DNA from: Aliiruegeria lutimaris | GTDB taxonomy: Bacteria > Pseudomonadota > Alphaproteobacteria > Rhodobacterales > Rhodobacteraceae | DNA: 33,250 nucleotides | Direction: 5' to 3' | NCBI RefSeq assembly: GCF_900099935.1 | Contig: NZ_FNEK01000056.1 | Location: 1-33,250, forward strand | Part shown: in pieces, positions 1 through 6,050 of the stretch | How positions within the stretch are numbered: position 1 is the first letter of the stretch | Layout: every line of letters begins with the position of its first letter | Program-made: the position numbers and the translations under genes | Notes under the pieces: generated by a model | What the model was told of the DNA's origin: nothing | What the model saw: the letters and a program-made list of their open reading frames with translations, nothing else | Databases searched by the model: none

Positions 1-353
1 CTTTGATCTCGTCATGGACGATAACCTGCCGGAACCCTTCGTGTTGCTGGCCGAGTTGCCATCGGAGCGCCATTGGTCCGAGCGAAAATGGCGACGGCTA
101 CGATGCTGACAGCATTCGCGAAGAGATGCGGGAACGGGCCATTCAACCAGTGATCCCCATGCGGAAGTCGCGAAAGAAGCGTGTTGGCGTTGATCGCCCA
201 CTGTATCGCCTGCGGAACTTGGTGGAGAGATGCTTCAACAAGCTCAAGAATGCACGCCGCGTCGCGACCCGCTACGACAAAACGGCCGAAAGCTTCCTCG
301 GCTTCATCGACATCACATCAATCCGCCTCTGGCTCCGCCATTTGTCAACATGA
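1..353 (+). pseudogene. IS5-family transposase, C-terminal fragment
   Basis: The readable part (about position 95 to the stop at 351-353) carries the usual C-terminal signature of IS5-family DDE transposases: GDGYDADSIREE, then PVIPMRKSRKK, then LVERCFNKLKNARRVATRYD. The E of the DDE triad would lie in the NLVERCFNKLKN helix. The first ~80 bases read better in the second frame (FDLVMDDNLPEPFVLLAELP), while the rest is in the third frame, so there appears to be a frameshift near 80-95. The gene also enters from outside the window. The bases just after the stop read CTAG, a target of the kind used by IS427-type elements, but I cannot fix the IS end exactly. It is an inactive remnant and appears to have cut the hsdS gene that follows. 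Confidence 0.75.
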
Positions 354-470
354 CCTAGCCTTCGCGCCCACATTGATGCCGCGTCGGCACAGTACAAGTC
401 CCAGATGGTCGACCTCGACGACCTCCGCCAGTCCCTTCTGCAGCAAGCCTTCGCGGGAGAATTGACATGA
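354..470 (+). pseudogene. hsdS: HsdS (type I restriction specificity subunit), C-terminal tail
   Basis: Directly after the IS5 transposase stop, the same frame stays open for 38 codons. It ends with DLDDLRQSLLQQAFAGEL followed by T and TGA at 468-470. The pattern 'L..LrqSLLqqAFaGEL' at the very C-terminus is the hallmark of the last conserved coiled-coil region of HsdS, the DNA-recognition subunit of type I restriction-modification enzymes. Everything upstream, including both target-recognition domains, is missing, so this is a remnant. Its stop overlaps the start of the next gene as ATGA (467-470), so the two were translationally coupled and belonged to one restriction operon. The match is short but very characteristic. 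Confidence 0.7.
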
Positions 471-895
471 GCCAACATGCAGACCCGTCTTCCCAGTGGG
501 AACCTCAAGTGCTGGCAGCATTCAAGGAGAGCCTGAAAGATGGCCTCCATCCGGATGATACGGGTGGAAAGAACGGGCAAAGCTTCGCGCGGGGGTTGGA
601 GGGGGTCGATCCTGCATGCCTCCCGAAGGCGCAGGTGAAACGGTCTGAAGTGTTCTCATTGGCGGAAGACAGGTCCGTCAACACCGCGACCGTTTGTGCG
701 GCGGCGATGGCATGGGGCGGCATGAACCAACGATTCAGCCCACGCTTTTTCTCCATGGCAAAGGACGGCTGGCTCGATGTTGCCGAAGCTATTCAGGCCG
801 GGGAGTTAGACCGTGAGGCTGCATATGACGCGTTTTCCGACCTTCGACGTGACGGTAAACTCTACGGCTGTCGGCCTCAGGTATGGCAACTCTGA
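467..895 (+). pseudogene. OGG-fold-like protein of a restriction/defence operon, C-terminally truncated
   Basis: The frame starts at an ATG that overlaps the hsdS stop and codes for 142 residues. The stretch from about residue 63 to 136 (AAAMAWGGMN, then ..GELDREAAYDAFSDLRRDGKLYGCRP) resembles small proteins with the 8-oxoguanine-glycosylase (OGG) fold. These normally continue with a 'GPAYFTKLI'-type motif after the glycine-rich step. Here the family sequence stops at about residue 132-135 and the last residues (QVWQL) come from other DNA. At that point, near 860, a Toprim fragment begins in another frame. So the gene lost its 3' part by deletion. No catalytic role can be claimed. Coupling to hsdS suggests an accessory gene of a type I restriction locus. 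The OGG-fold assignment is from memory of the family and moderately sure. Confidence 0.5.
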
Positions 896-1074
896 ACTTG
901 CCTGAAAAACCCGGTGAACTGGTGATCGCCGCCGACGGCGATCCAAATGGACGCAAATCGGCACTTTCTCTAGCCCAACGAGCGACCGGTCTGGGCTGGA
1001 AAGTCTCGACCGTAGACCCCGGAGACGGGCTCGACTTCAACGACATCCTCATGAGCGCTGCAAACAATGTCTAA
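859..1074 (+). pseudogene. Toprim domain fragment of a plasmid/phage primase-helicase
   Basis: After a stop in this frame at 856-858, the frame reads LSASGMATLNLP, then LVIAADGDPNGRKSALSLA, then a C-terminal DGLDFNDIL. The 'a.s.sGm..l.lP' lead-in, the acidic strand with A-D-G-D (here VIAADGD) and the final G.DFND are the typical end of Toprim domains in primase-like proteins of plasmids, phages and integrative elements. The gene's N-terminal zinc-binding and primase parts are missing. It is fused in a different frame to the OGG-like fragment, so a deletion joined two unrelated genes near 860. The ATG at 885 positions into the fragment is not a true start. It is replication debris of an older mobile element. 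Confidence 0.65.
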
Positions 1075-1270
1075 TGCGAAATCCATCCTTGACCCATACC
1101 TAGCCGAGAGAGAGAAGTGGAGAGCGGCAGGCGTCCTTACGCGCGTCGGAACAAGCCTGACGGCTGTCGTGTCGTGGCGGGGGCAGAAGGCCGATGAATT
1201 AAATCCATTCACCCCGTACCAGGCGGCGGCTCAATGCCTACGGCCTGATCGGGTGTCCAACCATTCCTGA
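1067..1270 (+). CDS. Hypothetical short frame overlapping the Toprim fragment
   Basis: An ATG lies 8 bases upstream of the Toprim stop and opens a 67-residue frame beginning MSNAKSILDPYLAEREKWR. Start/stop overlaps of this kind are common between primase and the following replication gene in mobile elements, so the first ~35 residues could be the beginning of such a gene. The second half (after about position 1200) runs antisense to the repeat-bearing minus-strand frame and looks non-coding. I do not recognise a family. If real, it is a truncated 5' end. Confidence 0.2.
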   Translation: MSNAKSILDPYLAEREKWRAAGVLTRVGTSLTAVVSWRGQKADELNPFTPYQAAAQCLRPDRVSNHS

Positions 1271-1433
1271 GCCGCGCGTGGACCGTTCCGACATTCAAAC
1301 CAAACTTACGCGCTCCCGCCGACACGGATGGGAACGTACCGGCGCTCGTGACCAACGCGGTTCCCTTCTTCGGTTCGGGCACTCTTTTTGGCGGTGTCTC
1401 GAGCCCCACTGCCTGGTCAGCTGTGGCCGTTTG
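1209..1433 (-). pseudogene. NUMOD-like/HTH repeat protein fragment
   Basis: The minus strand is open from a stop at 1434-1436 to a stop at the left end. It shows a small module: FPSVSAGARKFGLNVGTVHARLRNGWTPDQAVGIE. This has the layout of NUMOD-type DNA-binding modules found beside homing endonucleases and in phage proteins (a 'ypSvsaaAralgis..tV..Rlr.GWs.eeAl' helix-turn-helix). The end of a second copy, ADQAVGLETPPKR, precedes it by about 45 residues, so the original protein carried at least two tandem modules. No ATG is present; a GTG at 1409 would start inside the previous module. It is probably a remnant rather than a working gene. Confidence 0.4.
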
Positions 1434-1460
1434 TTACCCCAATCGTTACCCCTGACAGAC

Positions 1461-1502
1461 CCACAAAAGAAAAAGGGCTAGGCATTTCAGCCTAACCCTT
1501 TG
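1461..1502 (-). terminator. Rho-independent terminator of the tRNA-Arg gene
   Basis: Read on the minus strand just past the tRNA CCA end, AAAGGGTTAGGC and GCCTAGCCCTTT form a 12-bp stem with one G-U pair around a short loop, followed by a run of U (TTTTTCTTTT). It starts only a few bases after the tRNA 3' end. It is most simply the native terminator of the tRNA gene, left behind on the chromosomal side of the attachment site. Confidence 0.7.
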
Positions 1503-1509
1503 AAATTCT

Positions 1510-1555
1510 TGGCGCGCTGGGGAGGATTCGAACCCCCGACCCCTTGATTCGTAGT
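1510..1555 (-). other. Attachment site: 3' part of tRNA-Arg(ACG)
   Basis: The minus strand reads from the anticodon loop to the CCA end of a tRNA: CTACGAA loop with anticodon ACG, 3' anticodon arm TCAAG, T arm GGGGG-TTCGAAT-CCTCC and the terminal GCGCGCCA. Identity ends at the 5' side of the anticodon loop. There the expected stem CTTGA is replaced by CTTTA, and no D arm or 5' acceptor strand follows. This is the duplicated 3' segment that tRNA-targeting tyrosine recombinases leave at one end of an inserted element. The integrase gene starts about 140 bases away on the element side. The complete tRNA gene should stand, on the minus strand, at the other end of the element; it is not seen in this window. 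Confidence 0.8.
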
Positions 1556-1698
1556 AAAGAGACAGATTAGATCATAGCTTCACATTTCGTCACCAAATCG
1601 TTTATTTATCAGCAATTAAGGAGGACAAGGGTGAACATAGCAGATCATTGATTTGCCCTCTTACGCTCACGATTTCAGCGACTAAAAAGAGACTGAAC

Positions 1699-2808
1699 AT
1701 GCGCTTGCGCCTCACAGACCTCGCCATCAAGAAGCTCGCGCTGCCCACTTCGGGTCAGCAAACATACTGGGATGAGGCAACACCAGGGTTTGGGCTAAGG
1801 TGCTCAACGCGCAGCAAGTCGTTCGTCATCATGTACGGCCCCAAGCGGCGTCTCCGTACACTCGGACGATATCCAGAACTTAGCCTTGCCGATGCTCGCA
1901 AGCAGGCACGGGTCGCCACTGGCGATATTCTCAGGAATGGCGATACTGCCCGCTCCTTCGACTACAACGCAGTCCTGCAAGAATACCTTGCAGATTGTGA
2001 AAAGAGGCTCCGCACCTCGACGCTCGACGGATATCAACTGTACCTTTCCAGCATCCCGTTCTCTGGCCCGATCGACAAAGTCGGCCGTCGCGACGTGCTG
2101 CGGGCGATCGAGGCGTACACAACTAGCCCTTCCAGTCAGAACTATGCGTTTACGACCTTCAAGGTCTTCTTCAACTGGCTTGTCCGCCAGCAATACCTGT
2201 CATCTAACCCCCTCGGGTCGGACAACCGTCCGAATGCGTCTTCGACAAGACAACGAACGCTTTCTCAAGAGGAAGTGCGGACGCTCCTGAAATTCACGGG
2301 TGCTAACCGTGGCCGCTTCCACGATATCGTGTCCTTGCTGCTTCTGACGGGCCAAAGACGAGGCGAGATAGCAGCTCTGCAATGGAGCGAGATCGACGGA
2401 GATCTTTTGATATTTGCTGCGGATCGGACCAAGAACAAGCACGGCCATGAAGTCCCGCTGTCGTCCCTCGCGATCGAGCTGCTGAATTCAATCGAGGGCG
2501 GTGCCACCCACGTCTTCGGCGATCAAGAAGTCGATCAGCCATACAATGGCTGGTCTAGAGCCCAGCGACGACTCATTACGGAAACCGAGATCGACCACTT
2601 CACACTCCACGACCTCCGTCGCACCTTCGCGACATTCCATGCCCAGATTGGCACGCCACTCCACGTCACGGAAAGGATGTTGAACCACCGTTCAGGCTCA
2701 ATCAGTGGCGTTGCTGCGGTGTACAATCGGCACTCGTATCTTGAGGAAATGCGGGACGCAATGACGCGGTACGACAAGTTCCTCGCCAACCTGTTGGACA
2801 AGGAGTAG
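1699..2808 (+). CDS. int: Tyrosine recombinase (integrase) of a tRNA-targeting integrative element
   Basis: The protein (369 residues from this ATG) is a phage/island integrase. It has an N-terminal arm-binding domain of the DUF4102 kind (LTDLAIKKL.., WDEATPGFGLRC), a SAM-like core-binding domain in the middle, and a C-terminal catalytic domain. Numbered from the ATG, the catalytic residues seen are Arg at about 220 (TGQRRGE), Lys near 245-247 (TKNKHGHEVPLS), the H-x-x-R box at 304-307 (HDLRRT), His about 330 (LNHRSG) and the nucleophile Tyr about 342 (AAVYNRH). All are present, so the enzyme looks active. A TTG 51 bases upstream is in frame, but the ATG begins exactly at the conserved N-terminus and has a purine-rich site before it. 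The gene lies beside the tRNA-Arg attachment site and points away from it. Confidence 0.93.
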   Translation: MRLRLTDLAIKKLALPTSGQQTYWDEATPGFGLRCSTRSKSFVIMYGPKRRLRTLGRYPELSLADARKQARVATGDILRNGDTARSFDYNAVLQEYLADCEKRLRTSTLDGYQLYLSSIPFSGPIDKVGRRDVLRAIEAYTTSPSSQNYAFTTFKVFFNWLVRQQYLSSNPLGSDNRPNASSTRQRTLSQEEVRTLLKFTGANRGRFHDIVSLLLLTGQRRGEIAALQWSEIDGDLLIFAADRTKNKHGHEVPLSSLAIELLNSIEGGATHVFGDQEVDQPYNGWSRAQRRLITETEIDHFTLHDLRRTFATFHAQIGTPLHVTERMLNHRSGSISGVAAVYNRHSYLEEMRDAMTRYDKFLANLLDKE

Positions 2809-2876
2809 GCTTCGACCGCCTAGGTATCGTCGTAACCTGGGGCATCGCGATGCTCTTCAGTCATGGAGAGATCGTG

Positions 2877-3062
2877 ATGCGGATACTGTCAAAGCGTCAG
2901 GTGAAAGAGTTGGTCCTGTACTCGCCTCAACACATCGCACGGCTGGAAAAGGCCGGGAAATTCCCACAGCGGGTGATCCTTGGCCCCAACAGGGTGGGAT
3001 GGGTCGAACAAGAAGTGCTGGATTGGCTCCAAGAGCGCCTCGATTGCCGCGAGAAGACCTAA
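2877..3062 (+). CDS. AlpA-family regulator / excisionase-like protein
   Basis: A 61-residue protein starting MRILSKRQVKELVLYSPQHIARLEKAGKFP in two segments, followed by GPNRVGWVEQEVLDWLQER. This is the standard AlpA/MerR-like winged-helix layout: 'l.rkqV.e.v.lS..ti.rle..G.FP.rv.lg...vgW...ev..Wl'. AlpA proteins sit next to integrases and either activate integrase expression or act as excision directionality factors. The ATG at 2877 is preferred because it begins the conserved region and follows a GAGAGATC purine-rich stretch; an in-frame ATG at 2850 would add nine unrelated residues. It follows int by about 70 bases on the same strand and is followed by a terminator, so int and this gene may form one unit. 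Confidence 0.88.
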   Translation: MRILSKRQVKELVLYSPQHIARLEKAGKFPQRVILGPNRVGWVEQEVLDWLQERLDCREKT

Positions 3063-3085
3063 TCGACGCTCCCCATGTGGGAGCC

Positions 3086-3120
3086 GGGTGGCTGGGCGTG
3101 CACAGCCCGGTCACCCTTTT
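3086..3120 (+). terminator. Rho-independent terminator after the AlpA gene
   Basis: GGGTGGCTGGGC (3086-3097) pairs with GCCCGGTCACCC (3105-3116) to give a 12-bp stem with two G-U pairs and a 7-base loop, followed directly by TTTT. It lies 24 bases after the AlpA stop and would end the int-AlpA transcript. Confidence 0.75.
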
Positions 3121-3129
3121 AGTTGCCTG

Positions 3130-3290
3130 CAAGTGCTCCTCGATGGTCTCTTAAGCTCGGAACCGAAATGGTTGAAGACAAAGGCTTGGATGGCGGCGAA
3201 CTTCTGCAAATTCCTATCCGCCGGAAGCGTTACATTGCGCGTTCTCGTCGTCATTATGGAAGTTGCGAATTCTCCGCGCGGCGCTGTCAC
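3130..3290 (-). mobile_element. Degenerate IS6-family remnant (A)
   Basis: This stretch aligns by eye with the 3' part of the IS6-family transposase genes further right. The blocks GAAATGGTTGAAGAC, GGATGGCGGCGAACTTCTGCAAA, GCGCGTTCTCGTCGTC and GCGAATTCTCCGCGCGG keep the same order and spacing as in the copies at 3982 and 7480. The minus-strand translation is broken by several stops (ENSQLP, then stops, then RRERAM). No terminal repeat is recognisable. It is the oldest of the four IS6-related sequences in the island. Confidence 0.6.
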
Positions 3291-3313
3291 TGCAACTCGC
3301 GGTAGCCGAAAGC

Positions 3314-3600
3314 GGTGCTGTCAGACGGATTCGAACCGCTCTCAGGTCGGACAGTAGCCCTGTCCCTTATGCCGCGCAAAGACCGCGCCACTCGGCGAGA
3401 GCGGCGGCGCGGTTCTTCTTGAAATTTGCCCTCGAGTAGAAGCTCCGCTCCGAATTGAGATGGTTGAGCACCGAGGCGTGGACGGAGACGAATTTCTGCA
3501 AACTTCGCATCCGCCGAAAGCGTTGCATCGCCCGCTCCCGTCGTCGGAATGGCAGGTGCGAGTTCTCCGCCCGATTGTTGAGCTAACGACCAGTTTGCTG
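3314..3600 (-). mobile_element. Truncated IS6-family element (B) with one terminal repeat
   Basis: The left end GGTGCTGTCAGACGGATTCG at 3314 is identical over 20 bases to the left terminal repeat of the complete copy at 3982. From the stop at 3367-3369 the minus strand is open for about 75 codons and gives an intact transposase C-terminus: ENSHLPFRRRERAMQRFRRM, then SVHASVLNHLNSERS, ending WRGLCAA. Similarity to the complete copies stops at about 3600, where IS21-family sequence starts. Compared with the full copies, the N-terminal two thirds and the right terminal repeat are gone. Confidence 0.8.
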
Positions 3601-3981
3601 CAGGCTTCGGGGCGGCGCAGGCCGGTGTCAACGGCGGAGCAAATTCCAGCCACGGGGCGGCGCAAAAGTCGGCCAGTTCCGGCGTGATCGGCGCCCCGGC
3701 AAACGCGCTCCCCATCTAGCTGGCGGTTGCCGGGGCGCTTTGGTCCGGCAGGACCAAATGGCGTTGCGGTTCAGATTGTCGGCTTGATCTGGCGGGACCG
3801 GCTTTGAGCCAGCCGATAGCTGTCCCCGTTCATCTCCAGGATGCTGACATGGTGGGTCAGCCGGTCCAGGAGGGCACCGGTGAGGCGTTCCGATCCGAAG
3901 GTTTCCGTCCATTCGTCGAACGGCAGGTTTGAGGTGATGAGGATGGAGCCGCGCTCGTATCGCTGGGAGATCAGTTCGAAC
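3601..3981 (-). mobile_element. IS21-family element, istB-distal end
   Basis: The minus strand carries the end of an IS21-family IstB gene (3771-3981) followed by about 170 bases of non-coding sequence. That sequence has repeated GGGGCGGCGCA blocks and a TGTCAAC-type end near 3626. IS21-family elements end in TG and have multiple short repeats near their termini, which fits. It is cut on one side by the complete IS6 copy at 3982 and meets IS6 remnant B at about 3600. The exact IS21 tip (3626 or nearer 3601) cannot be settled by eye. Confidence 0.6.
3771..3981 (-). pseudogene. istB: IstB-like ATPase, C-terminal fragment
   Basis: IstB is the AAA+ helper ATPase that recruits the IS21 transposase IstA to target DNA. 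The fragment begins at the IS6 junction with FELISQRYERGSILITSNLP, the sensor-1 region typical of IstB (RY..gS.iiTSNlpf). It goes on through FDEWTETFGS and LLDRLTHHVSILEMNG and ends SRQIKPTI. About 70 residues remain of a usual ~250, with both Walker motifs lost. The IS6 copy at 3982 is inserted exactly at its upstream limit. The match to the family is clear. Confidence 0.85.
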
Positions 3982-4799
3982 GGTGCTGTCAGACGGATTC
4001 GAACCGGTCTCTGCAAGGGCAGGATCGCTGTCCCTTATGCCGCGCCAAGCTGGCGCCACTCAGCGAGAGCGACGGCACGGTTCTTTTTGTAGATGGCCCG
4101 GGAGGAGAGGCTGCGCTCCGAATTGAAATGATTATGAACCGAGGCGTGGACGGCGACGAACATCTGTAGGCTTCGCATGCGTCGGAAGCGTTGCATGGCT
4201 CGCTCTCGTCGTCGAAATGGCAGATGCGAATTCTCCACTCGGTTGTTCAGCCATTGGCCAGTTTCGTGTAGTTGTTCGGCGCCGATCGCCTTCAACGCTG
4301 CGCCGTAGGACCGAAGCAAATCAGAGACGATGGCCTTTGGCCTGCCGTATCGCCGCATCGTTTTCTTCAAGAATTTCAATGCAGCTTTCTTGTCTCGCGT
4401 CTTCGTGACGAAGCTTTCCAGGACCTCGCCTTCCTGATCAACAGCGCGCCAGAGATAGTGTCGTTCGCCGTTGATCTTCACGAACACCTCATCCAAATGC
4501 CACCGCCACTGAGGCCAGGAACGCAAACGCTCGGCGCGTTTCTTGCGGATCTCGGCGGCGAACATCGGCCCGAACCGGTTCCACCAGAACCGGACGGATT
4601 CATGACTGACGTCGATGCCACGCTCGTGCAGTAGATCCTCGACGTTCCGGAGCGACAACGGAAAGCGCACGTACATCATGACCGCCAGCCCGATGATCTC
4701 GCGGCTCGTCCGGAAGTATTTGAATGGGTCGTCATTCGTCATCCCGAGACGCTACGAGACCGCCCTGCCCCGCTCAACCGGATTCCCTCTGACAACGCC
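3982..4799 (-). mobile_element. Complete IS6-family insertion sequence, copy 1 (818 bp)
   Basis: The left end GGTGCTGTCAGACGGATTCG (3982) and the right end, read inward from 4799 as GGCGTTGTCAGAGGGAATCC, form imperfect terminal inverted repeats around one transposase gene. The length of 818 bp equals that of copy 2 at 7480-8297, which supports both boundaries. The flanking 8-mers (GTTCGAAC left, GATTGGTG right) differ, so there is no target duplication. It breaks an istB fragment on the left and an unknown reading frame on the right, as expected after IS6-mediated deletion or cointegrate formation. Confidence 0.88.
4035..4742 (-). CDS. IS6-family transposase (copy 1)
   Basis: This is a 235-residue DDE transposase of the IS6/IS26 family, which moves by replicative transposition and forms cointegrates. 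Motifs seen: an N-terminal helix-turn-helix part (SLRNVEDLLHERGIDVSHES), then the catalytic D84 (WHLDEVFVKING), D141 (IVSDLLRSYG) and E170 (NNRVENSHLPFRRRE). All three acidic residues are present and the frame is complete, so it may be active. Start is an ATG (MTNDDPFKYF) about 57 bases inside the element end. It differs from copy 2 at roughly 43 of 235 positions, so the two copies were acquired separately or diverged long ago. Confidence 0.95.
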   Translation of the reverse strand: MTNDDPFKYFRTSREIIGLAVMMYVRFPLSLRNVEDLLHERGIDVSHESVRFWWNRFGPMFAAEIRKKRAERLRSWPQWRWHLDEVFVKINGERHYLWRAVDQEGEVLESFVTKTRDKKAALKFLKKTMRRYGRPKAIVSDLLRSYGAALKAIGAEQLHETGQWLNNRVENSHLPFRRRERAMQRFRRMRSLQMFVAVHASVHNHFNSERSLSSRAIYKKNRAVALAEWRQLGAA

Positions 4800-4922
4800 G
4801 ATTGGTGGCATGCGCTGGGCTGGATCAAAGAAGGCTTGTCGAACTCTGTGCTCCTGCGAGATATCGAGGTGATTGAGACGATGCCGAGAGCCGAACCATG
4901 GCGTTTCGTACCCAGGACATAG
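4800..4922 (+). pseudogene. Unknown protein, C-terminal 40 residues, cut by IS6
   Basis: Right at the IS6 edge an open frame starts with DWWHALGWIKEGLSNSVLLRD and ends WRFVPRT with a TAG at 4920-4922. The tryptophan-rich beginning and clean stop look like the end of a real gene rather than chance. There is no start codon at the left because the IS has removed it. I do not recognise the family. It precedes ietA by 120 bases on the same strand, so it may be the lost first gene of that locus or an unrelated neighbour. Confidence 0.4.
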
Positions 4923-5042
4923 TGCCGAATTCTCAGTCGACAAATCGGCAAGGATTTGCGATCTTCTCGCCAAACCTGGACGGTCCGGAAATATAACCCG
5001 TTGGGAAAAAGCAAATCGGCGCAAACACCAAGGGCCTCGAGC

Positions 5043-6050
5043 ATGTCCAACGCAAAGCAGATACTGGCAATGCTCCAAAGCAAGGCGGAAGGTGACGACG
5101 AGCACTTCTACTCGATTGCATTGCAAGTTGCCGCCGCGGAGGCGCGACAAGGCCGTCGTACACTCGCCGAAGACTTGAGAGCTGCAGTGGACAAGGCAAG
5201 GGAAAAGGCCGCCTCTGGTCAGACTGTTGCCGTGCCGTTCGCGTCCCCCCGAGGCGACCTCGCCGATCTGATCGAGATGCGCCCTCCGCGCTTCGACCTT
5301 GGAAGTGTGGTTATGAATGCATCCCTTCGCGGACGGTTGGATGACGTTGTTTTGCAGCAGCAAAAGCGTGACTGGCTGCGCGAGCACGGCAAAACACCAA
5401 ACCGGCGAGTGTTGTTCGTCGGTCCGCCGGGATCGGGCAAAACTATGTCTGCGGAAGCCTTAGCAGGCGAACTACGTTTACCGCTATTCGTCATTCGGTT
5501 AGAGGGCCTGATCACCCGTTTCATGGGCGAGACCGCAGCAAAGCTCAGGCTGGTTTTTGATGAAACTGCTCGACACCGGGGAGTGTACTTGTTCGACGAA
5601 TTCGATGCCGTCGGCGGAAATCGCGGTGCGACAAATGACGTCGCCGAGATGCGACGCGTTCTGAACTCATTCCTTCAATTCATGGAAGAGCCAAACTCCA
5701 CGGATAGCGTGGTAATTGGCGCAACGAATTACCCGGATCTACTCGATCCTGCACTATTGCGTCGTTTTGATCTGGTCATGGAATTTTGTCCTCCCACGGA
5801 AGAAGAAATCCGCACGATCATAAAGTTCAACCTGCGTCCAATGAAGTATCCCAACCTGAGCTGGAAAAGCATTCTCGCATTGGCCGAGGGGTTAAGTCAG
5901 TCCGAGATTGCACGCGCAACAGAAGACGCGGTGAAGACCGCAATACTGGCTGAGAGGAAGAACGTGACCACGAACGATCTACTCCGCAGGCTGAATGACA
6001 GGCGACAAATGCAAGCTGCATTTCGACCTACGACAGTGACAAAATTGTAA
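5043..6050 (+). CDS. ietA: AAA+ ATPase of an IetAS-type pair
   Basis: A 335-residue soluble AAA+ ATPase. The N-terminal ~115 residues are helical and not a known domain. Then follow Walker A GPPGSGKT (127-134), the pore-loop region RFMGETAAKL (159-168), Walker B VYLFDEFDA (181-189), sensor 1 in ATNY (227-230) and an arginine-finger region LLRRFD (238-243). A small C-terminal helical lid follows. It is directly followed (TAAATG, no gap) by a subtilase gene. An AAA ATPase plus subtilisin-like protease in this order is the IetAS arrangement, known first as a plasmid stability/incompatibility locus of a Ti plasmid and later reported as an antiphage system. The ATG at 5043 is preferred over one further upstream because it starts the conserved MSNAKQILAML helix. 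By spot count GC is near 52 percent, well below the right part of the window. Confidence 0.8.
   Translation: MSNAKQILAMLQSKAEGDDEHFYSIALQVAAAEARQGRRTLAEDLRAAVDKAREKAASGQTVAVPFASPRGDLADLIEMRPPRFDLGSVVMNASLRGRLDDVVLQQQKRDWLREHGKTPNRRVLFVGPPGSGKTMSAEALAGELRLPLFVIRLEGLITRFMGETAAKLRLVFDETARHRGVYLFDEFDAVGGNRGATNDVAEMRRVLNSFLQFMEEPNSTDSVVIGATNYPDLLDPALLRRFDLVMEFCPPTEEEIRTIIKFNLRPMKYPNLSWKSILALAEGLSQSEIARATEDAVKTAILAERKNVTTNDLLRRLNDRRQMQAAFRPTTVTKL

Noticed and set aside
1614-1651. AAGGAGG followed by GTG (1631), a possible 6-codon leader peptide before int
   Set aside because: The frame ends after six codons and does not join the integrase frame; no regulatory structure is visible, so chance cannot be excluded.
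3314-4010. GGATTCGAACC motifs at 3328 and 3996 resembling tRNA T arms on the minus strand
   Set aside because: They are part of the IS6 terminal inverted repeats, recur at both IS ends with the same neighbours, and no tRNA arms surround them.
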